Assembly (NCBI GenBank): GCA_021186555.1
Contig: JAJKFL010000004.1
Location: forward strand, 26,812,406-26,876,405
Length of the DNA: 64,000 bases
Origin: Reticulitermes speratus
Lineage: Eukaryota > Arthropoda > Insecta > Blattodea > Rhinotermitidae
Direction of reading: 5' to 3'
The translations under genes and the position numbers were made by a program. Of this stretch, positions 51,301-63,300 are shown piece by piece; position 1 is the first letter of the stretch, and the number at the start of each line of letters is the position of its first letter. The notes under the pieces were generated by a model. That model was not told the DNA's origin, made no database searches, and saw nothing but the letters and a program-made list of their open reading frames with translations.

Positions 51301-54300
51301 TGGGGCAAAAATACTGGGCATTTCACTTGAAGGCCTAAGAACATTTTACTGTTGCTATTGACGCTAAATCCCCATGGAAAACGCTCTCTTTGTGTGGAAT
51401 GGTATCAGACTGTTAGGATAGCTGAGGAGGTATAAACATCTTGTGAATATGCCACAATGTTACCTTATTGCCAATCTGGTTGTGTAAAGCCGCGTTATGT
51501 TTTAGTATGTTAAGCTCAGCAAGGGCCATCTGAATTTGCATCATTCTTCTGCATTGGTAATGAAAGGGTTACACCAAAGCTGTCACATGTATTTTTACTA
51601 TTAATAACATTTTGGCCAAACGGTTGTAAGACATAGTCGTCAAACAACATTTAAAGGACAATGAATCTTTCAAAAAGCATACAGATAATATTTTACATAA
51701 AGTTACAATGTTGATAATTCACATGCATGTAATTATCTTTCTTCCTTGACAGCACAGTAGAAGCTGACAAGTTTACAGGTAACTTGTTCAAGATATACGA
51801 AACAGTACATAAGGAAGGAATAACTCAGGTAAGAAACTGTTTAATTATTGCTGTATTCATATGTAATAGGTGTATTGATATAGATATACCGTATATTCTT
51901 GAATCTAATGCGCATCCGAATCTAATACGCACCCAGTTTTTGGCGACTTCTTAAACGAAAAAAAGTTAGTTCGTGATTCTAATCCGCACCTTTCCTTCAA
52001 CCACCCCTTGCCCACGGGGCGACTGATTGAATAATATTGGATGTTACCAATGCGTTAAAATCCGACGCTACGCCTGTGGCCGATGAGTCATACCGATAGA
52101 GGCGGGGCCTTTCTCAACAGACGTGCGCAATCTCGTCTAAGCCACTGCCTGTTGTTAAACGTGGAGGTGCTTGTCCAATTTGTCGTGTACCGTAGTTATG
52201 GAAGAGGGACGCCTGAAATCTAAACGACTCTCATATACGGCAAAGTTCAAACGTAAGTTATTCGGTGCGCAGAGGAGAATGGAAACTGCAAAGCCGCTGC
52301 AATTTTTGGAGTTAATGAAAGCAACGTTCGACTATGGCGGAAACACAAGGCAGCGATGACATTGTATGGGAGGACGATGTTGAAGATAAAGATGATAGTG
52401 ACTGGGTGGAGAGCACGGATAACGATTCAGTTATGAGTGATGACGGCGAGTCTGATGAATAATAAATTATAATAATAAATAATAAAATAATAGATTATTG
52501 TATTGTATTGTTCTTACGGCACGTACAGCAGCTCAATCATTTTTCCAAAATCCAGCTCTAGACCGCGAATCTAATACGCATCACTGATTTTTTAGCCCTC
52601 TAAAACTGTAAAAAGGGTGGCATTAGATTCGAGAATATACGGTAGATTGTATATAAAAGTAAAGTTGCCTCAGTAACATATAGCATAGTGGAGATGTAGT
52701 CCCATGAATTCTTAACCTTGGTGGAGTGATGGAGGTGAATGGACCATTTTATACCCTTGGTAGCCCATGTACAGGATGTTGAACAGATCCCGGGACCAGC
52801 CTGAATATGGGGGCAAAGGGAAGAATTGTACCTGTACCAGGAATCAAATCCAAATGGAGGTTTCACATAATATGGAGAAATAATGACGAATGTATATCAG
52901 GTTGCAGGTTTTCGTGGTGGTGAGTGCGTTAATTGTGGTCTGGTTTGAGACACTTGTAGTCATTGGGGGAGGGGGCTGAAGTTGCCATTGTTTCGGACGA
53001 ATATGCTGCCTCCATCATCAACTGGTCGCCCTTGTGATAAGAATAGGTGTTACTTTGAAACATCGATTTCCACCTCAAAGACTATAATGTCTTAACCAGA
53101 AGATTACAGCCTGAATAGCTATGCTGTTAACTCCTTCCAAGGAATGCTTAGAACCCTTTATAATAAATTAGAATGTGCAAAACAAAACAAAACTGGTGGC
53201 ATATTCATGGTGACTACTATTACAGTATGGTGCCTTCATTTGAAACATTCATTCCATTAACATCAGCAGTGTTATAACTTACTTCCGTGTTGTGTCAGGT
53301 ATTGAGCCTTGCTTGTCCGGTCAGACTACTTGCTCACGGTGCTGCCAGTAATACCATAAAACAAGTTGAAATAAACACGATTGCATCTAGCTTTGGCGGT
53401 ATAGGTACTACCTTCCAAGTCTGCATGGGTAAACACAATGATATTTATCATGTTCACGTATCTATAGGTACGCCCAAAAGTAATGCAACCATTTTTTTTC
53501 TCATTCACAATTGATTTTATTAAAACTTCAAATATGTCACATCATTACATGAATCTTTGGCTACCTAAACCTATTTTTCACATAGTCTCCATCTAAATCT
53601 TTGGCCTACGCCATCGAGATCGAGAGCTGTATACCTTCGCGGTACCACTCTGCAGGTCTCTGTCGCAACCACCTCTTTACTTCAGCAATGACTTCCTCGT
53701 CGTCCTCAAACCTCTTTCCGCGGATTGCACCTTTCAAGGACCGAAAAGATGGTAGTCGGAAGGAGCCAGATCCGGGCTGTACGGTGGATGAGGCAGGACA
53801 GTCCACTGAAGTTTTGTGATGGCCTCTCGGGTACGCAGACTTGTGTGTGGCCTCGCATTGTCGTGTTGAAGAAGCACTTTTGTCGCATTTTATGGGAACG
53901 AACTCTCTGGAAACGCTTCTTCAGCTTCTTCAGTGTTTCCACATAGACGTCCAGCGGCTAGTTCCCTGGTTGTGATTCTCCGATCGTCTCGAATAGACTG
54001 TCGGCTCGTTGCACTGTTGCAGGCGTCACAGCTGTTGATAGGGCGGCCCGAGCGCGGGAGATCAGACAGAGTGCCCGTCCTTGTTCTGATAACGCCAATC
54101 GCTTCGCCCAACGCTGACGGTGCTTTTATCCACTGCCATGTCTCCATAGACCTTTCTAAGCGCCTGTGATTGATTCACTCGTTTCGTTTTCTGCCAAAGA
54201 AACTCAATTACTGCTCTCTGTTTGAACGCACGTCACTTGCAGACTCATTTTGAAAGCTCACTACTGCGCTGCTATCCAGCGGAAGCATTGCGCCTATTGC

Positions 54301-57300
54301 ATAACGCGGGACATTTTAAGATACAGCACGCAAAATATCATTTTTTCAACAAACTGGGCCGAGAAAAAAAATGCGTTGCATTACTTTCTGGGCGTACCTA
54401 GTATTAACTAACTGCGTGGTGTAGAGTCATTCTTAAGAAGCTAACAATTCCTCAGCTGTTCAAGAAATTTCCAGCATATTACAGAACCACAAGTCCATTG
54501 CTGTGTTTACAAGAACCCACCACTTGCCCCTGTCCTGAGCCAGATTAATCCAGTCCGTACATTACCATCCTGTTTTTACGATCTACTTTAATATTCTTCC
54601 ATTTTTATCTACATTTTCCAGGTGGTCGTCTCTTTCTGTGAGGGTTCCCCACCCAAACCCTATAACATATGCATTAGGTGTTGAAATTATAAATCTTGTA
54701 TCCCATATAAGTGAATATCGTAATGTTGCATGCTTTTCTGTATTTCTTCATTGACATTTTGCTGAACAGAATGTATGCTCCCCATGCATGTGGATGTGCT
54801 GTCTGCTTGTACAGGTGTCTTTCGCAGATTGCGCTGGGACTGTGTGATGTTTGCATTGTGTCCAACCTTCAGTATGCTTATCTTTGTGTAGTGATTTAAG
54901 TGAGTAAGAATGTGTGAGGGTTAGTCAGAAAATAATTTCACAGCGTGTATATTTTTGATAGTCCTCACCACAGTTGAGGCACGTATCTTACCATGGGACA
55001 AGCTTTTCAGTTCCTGTTTGATAGAAGTTGTGTTGTGTTATCAACTATCACATCACAAATGTTTCCACCTCATAATCATTATTCAATTTTTGGCTGCTAA
55101 GATTTTGCTTCAGCACTGGAAAACAGATGATAGTTGCTCAGTTACAAATTCATGTGATATTGTCACAATAGGGGATAGGTTCTTTTATGTTATGAAATTA
55201 TGCACCATGTCAACTTATTTCCTGACTGGCTTATGTACATGGCTTACATAGACTATACAACTTTTGGTAGTGTCTAAGTGTATCAAGGCAGAAGTATTGC
55301 TTGTTCAGTCATTAATCACTTCTTGAGGTGGAAAATGTTACATTTTTTATTTACTTACTGTGGAACTGGCATATACCTGGCGGACCCAAACAAAAATCAA
55401 TGTAAGCAGGGTGTGTGTGGAACAATTAGGGATACATGCAATGATATTGCAAGACAAAATTCATTTTCAGGTTTTAACCAAAGGAATTTCTTATTGTACT
55501 GTTGTGAATTGAAACACAAATACCATGTAGAGAAATATGTTGAGGTCTTTGCACAGAACAAGAGAAATGGAATAATGTGACTGAAAGCAGGGATTTGGAA
55601 ACTATGAGGAATAAGGACAGGAATTGAGAAGGGAAGCTATCACTTATTTTGGGGGGAAGAGGTTGTCATTTGTTTGTTTGTTTATGGTTTCTTTAATGAT
55701 GCCACTATATTCTCATATAAACATCATGTAACATATGAATTTTGTTTCTCTATAAATTTACTTGCTGCAGTGCTATGAAACAGTACAGTGACAAAAAATC
55801 ACTATGTAGGGCATTAAAATGAATTGAGCAAAACTGTGTTGTAAGTAAAGCTGGTAAAAGAAATTGTAAAACCTTAAGCAATTATAGTGTTACTGTACAA
55901 TCGTAGCATAGTTAAATGTACATAAACTTATGATGTTCAGAATAGAAGCTTAAAGTAGAAGCGGAGATGGAAGTAAAGTGTTCTGGCATACGATGTGATT
56001 TTTGTTTTGTTTTGTTTTATTACAACTTCACAAAACCTTTTCAGCCTCCAACCATTAGTTCCAGTTCTGTTTCCTATTGTCACAGATTTCTGCAATATGC
56101 CTCCTAGTAGTTATCACACATGTATGCGTGGGTGGATGGCTTAATCCGGGAATCAAATCCTGTTGGGGGGCTAGATCCTCCATGCATCTGGATCGGCCCC
56201 GAGGCCCACCCAGCCTGCTTTACAACGGGTACCAGATCTCCCGGGGGGCAAAGCAGCCGGAGAGTGGTGCTGACCACCCACCTCCTTCTAGCACTGGGTT
56301 GCAAATGGGTAGGAGCTATACCTCTTGACTCCCCTCTGCCTGTCCAGGCATGTCATGGGGTGACCTTTATTAAAAGGAGGTGAGTGGCTAATTTCACGCC
56401 CCGCCCACTTTACCCCTGGGAAGGAACCCCATTACTCATTATCTGGGAGGCTCATTGGGCCCCAGAGCCCATTTGGACGGTTTTGTAGAAGAGAAAATCT
56501 CTTGACCCTACCAGGATTTGAACCCCAGACCATCCAGACTGTGGCTAGTTGCTATACTGACTTTGCTATCCCTGCTCCTGCGTACGTAATATATGGTATA
56601 TGTAATAAAAAACCAACAAGGCACCAATATTTCACTCTTCTAGTAATATTTGCGACACTGCTGCTGATTTATGGAATAGTGGAGTGTCATTGACCTCTTA
56701 GTTTCTGGTTAATAGATCTTTCTGGATCATCCAGTGCCAGATAAACCAGCTTTTACTGTAATTATACTTTACTTTAGGAACTTGCATGAAGCATGTATCT
56801 GTTCAGTTATAGAATGTATTAGGAACAGCTTCTCAATGTTTACAGTGATACAAGGGCCTCATTTTAGGCACATCGCTTCAATCGCGAAAAGCACCTTTAG
56901 CTTCATCATGTCTATCTCTCTGTCCGCTTGTATCAACTCAGTTCTCAGGGGATGGATTTACATGAATTTTTGTTTTGGAGACTTTTATGAAAATTGTTGA
57001 GAAAATTCAAATTTGGTTAAAATTGGACAAAAATGTTGAGCCCTTCACATGAAGACTTAAGTATATTTATATTGGTAACAGCAGTATGAAATATTTTGTA
57101 GGTTGACAACAATACAAAGGGAACCCATTGTTGCATTTTCATGGCCACACTCAACTTTACTTGTATATTGTTGACAGCAATATGTAGCTCAAAAATACAA
57201 AGGGAACACATTGTTGTTTTACATGGCAACAGTGGTTATGCAAATGCACTACAATGTTATGTTTTACACACCTTGCATATCTTGTTTGTATACTTTAGGA

Positions 57301-60300
57301 TCGAAAATAAATACTTCTGGTATGAAATTGAAAGGCAGGATGAATATTGTAGTAATTGGCACTTATGTGCATATGAAGGGTGTCTATATATAGGTTTCTT
57401 TGTAATACTGAATTATGAAATGGTATTCAAAATTTTCAGGTATATACTGCAGGAACTAGGACATGGAGATAAAGTGAAAAATGTAAGTACTTTGTAAGCT
57501 GAGCAACTATAACAAAAATTGTTATAGGCCTACTTAGTGTGACTTTATCTGTATTATAACTGCTGCTGCCACCTTAACTCTCCCCCTGTTTCTCCTTTGT
57601 GGATGGAATACATTGGGTGTTGGAAGAAGGGCTATCAGTCTGAATAATTAAATTGCCACTGATTGCAGTAAGACTGGACATGTATTTTTAAACCCTGTGG
57701 TATTTAAGGGGCTGGTGGCCAGATCTTTACTATGGGGTAATAATGGAACATACGATAGGTTAAGCAGTTGGTCACCAGATTTTCACCATGGAGACCTATT
57801 TTCAATCCCAAGGCAGTCAGCGTGGGATTGTGGTGGAAGAAGTGGCACTGGAACAGGTCGCCCCTCCCAGTACTTCGGTTTGTCCCTAGTAGGTGTCTCA
57901 TTTATGATGGCTACAAATAAGTCATATTGAGTACTAATGATAATATTTGGATTTATTTTTCCTTTCTATAGCATTTTCATTGAAGCAGTATTTTGTTCTT
58001 TTATTAAAAATGTTTGATCAGTGTTTAGAGCGTAGAATGTACCAAAATATTGATTGAAAGTTCTAAAAATGCCTTTGATATGTACAAAGCACTAACAGTA
58101 TAGAAATGGAACAGTACATGTAAAATAGGTTTGTGTGGGAGGTTGAGAGATGTCAATAATGAAAGTAAAATGTTAGAAATGATGAATGGTTTGTCCATCC
58201 AACAGCTTCGACAACTCCTCCGCATCACTTTAGCGACTAGCTGAACCTAATTCAGTTGCAAAGAAGATGAAGGCAGCACATCCCTCTGAAACATCGGAAT
58301 CAGTTTATGGTTGTGATTGGTGTAATAACCCATTATACTACCTTTGAGCAGCGTCCACCATTAAAGCCTGAAAACCTATGTCATGATTCAATCAGTTCAT
58401 CAATAATGGTACATACTTGAACAAAACAGTCTCTGTATCTGTGTCGTACCAGTAGCATAATTTCAGTAGGACGTGTGTTTAAATCAGTTCATATTTATTT
58501 TCAGGTGCCAGTTAACACAGCTTTGGAAGGTTTATGTGAAGGAATGCTGGAAGCATGGAAGCTGTACAATGATCCGAAGTATGTATAGTGGTTCTCGGTT
58601 TGCATGAGCAGTAAAATATACATGCATATTTTAAGTCTTAGCAGTGATTTTGTTATGTTTCAGGGGAGTGATTTTGTTCGTGGTGGAGGGTGTAACATAC
58701 AACATTTGTGACCAGAGGTTCCATGAATTTGAGATCAAACGTCAGAATCCTGCTGTAATTGTTATCAGAAGAACTCTGACACAAATTGCAAACACAGCCA
58801 AGCTGAGCGAGAAAAAGGAGCTGATTATGTATGTTGCATATTTAATATTGAGTGTGGTCTACCTTTTCCATTAAGCTCACAGTAGTATCATTGTTATTTC
58901 AAACAGTATGAAAGAGAGGCGGGGATTCTACTAAATAAAATGTGGGAATGTTCATACTTCTTATCATACAGGATTTGATAAATATTTTTCTAATTCTTTC
59001 CAGTTTTTAGAATAGTGGGATTTAGAATAGGTTTTGTCTTGTTTACAGTAATGGTTTGCCTGTGGCAGTGGTTTACTTTCGTTCTGGATATGTGCCTTCG
59101 CAATATCCCAGCAACAATGAATGGGCTGCTCGTCTAATGATAGAGCGTTCGTTGGCCATCAAATGTCCTTCTATTCAGTATCACTTGGCAGGCACCAAGA
59201 AGGTGCAGCAAGTCCTTGCCACACGAAATATTTTGGAAAGGTTCCTGACTGACTCTGCCAAAGTTGAGGCAGTGCAAGATGTATTTACTGGTCTTTACTC
59301 ACTTGATTTGGTTAGTATCACCTAGTTTCAGCACTGTTTGGTTAAGGTCTCATGACTTTGAGATGATATTGGTTTCACCCATGCAGCTCAGACATCTAAA
59401 TTTATAGGCTATGAAATATAAAAGGTTATGTTGTATTTTCCTGTATTTGGCCCAAATAAACAATATCAACATGTTAACATTATTCATTCCATGCAATGTG
59501 AATATATTTCATATTTATAAAACTAATATTTGCACATACAGTCTACGTAGCAGTACAATTTCTTATTTCCTCCTACATGTTTCGGCAGCCACGTGCCATC
59601 ATCAGGGATTATACACACCAATATATTTAGAACATAAAGTGTGACTCATTTACAGTAGTAGTATATGCTGTATCATAGTGATTTCTGCAGCTATGTTACT
59701 GGGTTGTAAAATACAGTAAAATAGAGTATTTTTAGTTAAAGTTCTTCGTGTTTGATATACCATTGTAGGTTTCACAGTGGCATACAAACATATAGTGCTT
59801 TCTTTAGATCCATAATGGATCTTGTCCTGTGAATATATTAAACTTGTTAATTAAGATCATAAGTTATATATAACTTATTGTAAAATATAAAATAAATGCT
59901 ACAGTGTATATTACTACTGTGTGTCATATTTTATTATGTTTTAAATATATTGGTTTGTATACTCCTTGATGACGGGTGGCCGCCGAAACAGAGATAAGAA
60001 ATTGTACTGCTATGTATACTGTATGTGCAAATGAAATAGAATATAAACATGTTATGAGAGGTTTTTCAGAACATCATCTTCCTCTGAATTTACATTTCTG
60101 TAATGATAGGGGGTGTCCTCCATGACCTCATTCTTTACTTTTCCAAACTAGCTCATAAAAATGGGTACATGGTATAGAATGTGTGTGTATATGTATGTAC
60201 TCACATAAGGTCTATAATTTGTAAAGGAGTTCAGTAATATATACATTTAAGAAAATACCAAAATGAGTGTGCTACAAATTGGATGTTTGAAAACTCATAG

Positions 60301-63300
60301 GACTCCAAACTACCCATCTTGGTAGAGCAGTTGTTCTGATAGGGTGATGCAAATTGGGCTGTCACATCTTCCTACCCTACTTGTTATCTTCTGCCATTTT
60401 TGAGTATCATGTATAACATTTTGTATTCATCTCGCTCATCTTCTTAACCGTTCCACTTTGTATGTTGTATGCCTAGCATATCAGCCCACTCTCATCTGTG
60501 AACTTGCCACATCTGTGTTCATCAGAATAATACAGGGTGCGCCAAAAACACCTGACGCTTTTTGAAATGAAGTAACATTTTAAGGCAAAGTGGAAAAATT
60601 TTATTAAGACTATCAGGTACATTCCATGTCCATGAAAATTCATCTGAATCATTGCTGTTTGAATATGACACTTTGTAGGTGACCACCATGTCGTTCAATA
60701 CACTCCTGCAGTCGCGACGGAAAGGCTGTCATAACACGTTGTAGCATTTCCTTAGGGATCCCTTGCGTACACTCACGAATTCGCTGCTTTAAGTCATCAA
60801 TATTGGCAGGACGTGTTTCGTATACCGACAGTTCTGTTTATTCACATAACCAGACATATGGAAGTGAGCTTCATCAGACATCAGTAATGTGTTCACTATG
60901 TCGCGATTATTATTCACCAAATCCATGAATTCATTACAAAACTGAAGTCGGCTCACCTTGTCCCGTCCACTAAGTTCCTGAGCAACTTGGATTTTGTATG
61001 GGTGATAATGCAAGTCCTTGTGGAGAATTCGGCGAACGCTGCTGTCCTTTAAGCAAAGCGCGAGAGCGTGCCGCCGAGCCGACCTGCGCGGACTGCACAA
61101 TATGGTGTCTCTAACCCGCTCCACATTGTCAGGTGTACGAGCCGAATGTGGACGTCCCTGTGGTTTACTGTCGTTCACTGATCCTTCTAGACGCCATTTC
61201 GATACCCACAATAGCAGAGTATTGCGGCTAGGAGCATCACGTCTCTGAAACTGCTGTCGGAAACCACGCTGTGTAGCTGTAACAGACTCTGTTTTGATAA
61301 ACAGTTCCACTGCCGCAATACGGTTTCGTACCGACCAGCGCTCCATCTCAACTAAACTCCAAACATCGCTGTACATGGTGACGGTCAGTATGGAAGCGCC
61401 GCGTAGCGGCACGCTGGTTTTCACATTTCAAAAACCGTCAGTGTTTTTGGCGCACCCTGTACATCTGTGTTTTCTGGGTTTCATGTACTCTGATGTGTAT
61501 GAGGGCTCCACACATGTGAAGATACCTTTCATCCATTCTTCCATTGTTACATAAAGAGCATTGATCTGTGTTGGTATTGCTGTTATGAAGGTGTGTTGGA
61601 GGTAAACGTGGCATGGGCATAGTTAACCAGAGTGTTGGTTGGTTGTTATCCATCCACCAAAAGAGACAATCAACTTAACTCCCCATTATTTTGTCACATA
61701 TAGACTAACATCTTTTAAATATTTGTATTAACTCTTTTATTTATACCAGTTGATACTGAAATATTATTCTAAGTGCGAGAAAAATGGAATGACTAAAGGC
61801 TGTCTATTCTAATAGTATATCTGGTAGAAGTATAATGTATGAATGGAGAAAGAGCAGAAAAATTAGGAGAAGTAACTGCTGATAAACGTTTATTATTAAC
61901 TGTTTGTGTTCTCTCAGGATGAAGATGGGAGCCGTGCAGCTGAGATAGCAGTAATGAAACCAGAGTGTTTTGTACTAAAACCACAGAGAGAGGGTGGTGG
62001 TAATAATGTGTATGGAGAAAAGGTTCGTGAGGTACTGCAGTCTATGACTAATCCCAAGGAGCAAACAGCATGGATACTGATGGAACGCATCATACCTCCT
62101 GTAGAGAAGGGGTACATGATTCGGCCTGATGGGCTTGAGGTCCCTCAGATGGTGGACTTGGTGTCAGAGTTGGGCATATTTGGAGTTGTCATAGGGTGAG
62201 CATAATGTGAAATTCTGTCTGTGTATGATGAGTATATGTAATGTCTGTTCAAAACTGCTACAGGGAACGTTTTTATTATTAAGTTCCCATTGTCCATTGT
62301 AGTATCATTGTCAAGAAGGGAGGAGTGTGCAGCATGTAATAAAGAGAGCTGGATGTGCTGCCTGGTACGGTTTCCTTCCTGCATTTTGAACTCGCCTTGT
62401 ACTTCACTCACAGTCAACTTTCAGAGGTCATGTCCTTTCAGTCCTGTTTATTCTACAGCAAAGAATATTAAGAGGGAAAATTTTCCCTTATTATTCACAG
62501 TGCTTGAATTTCAGAAGTTAATTCTTGAAAGTGGACCTGAAGTGTTGAGTTGCTGCATTTTCATGCTTGGGAGAAAGTTTAATATTTATGTGGCTCTGTG
62601 AACTGAACCTTTTTCCAGGCCAGAGTTGATGCTGGATTATTTTCTGCCTTTCTTTTAAATTTAACAAATAATAGCTAGAAAATTCACTAGCTTTTTAAAT
62701 GCCCTTAAATTCTGTATTCTATTTTGGATATTGTTCAATGAACGTTGTTTTTGTGACAGTGTATGTTGTCAACACACACATTGTTCGATTCTTGTTTTTA
62801 TCACCAAAAGGCCCACTTCTCATATTTTTCACTGGTTCAAAACCCATGGTATATGGATTAGAAAGGACTTGCAAGGAAGCAGTTTGAGCCTGATCAAGGT
62901 ACTATCCAGGCATTTGCCTGGAGGGACTTAGGAAAGACATGAACATCATCAGTTGGGATAGCTGATGACCTGGCCAGTATTTGAACCTGGCTTCTCCAGA
63001 ATGCAAGGCTGAACCATTATCTCTATAGCAACCCACTCAGTTCAGAAATCATACATGACTTTTGTCTCCCTCTGAGATACACATTATCATACCAAGATCA
63101 TCAGTCGGTTGTGTTAAATCCAGAAACGAATCTTGTATTTTTGTACTGCCAAACTTTCATGTAATGTTGATGGTTTCAGGAATTCAAGTGATGTGATTGT
63201 GAATCGACAGGTGGGCTATATCCTGCGCACCAAACCGAGTAATGTAGATGAAAGTGGTGTTGCTGCTGGATCAGGGGCTCTGGATAGTCCTTATCTTATT

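Noticed and set aside
53390-53410. alternative donors (GTATAG, GTACTA) in GSS exon 4
   Set aside because: Either would leave one base, while exon 5 needs two bases before it. Neither repairs the frame.
57141-57497. 118-codon open frame across GSS exon 5
   Set aside because: Its first two thirds lie in an interspersed repeat and intron. Only the YILQELGHGDKVKN end is real coding sequence.
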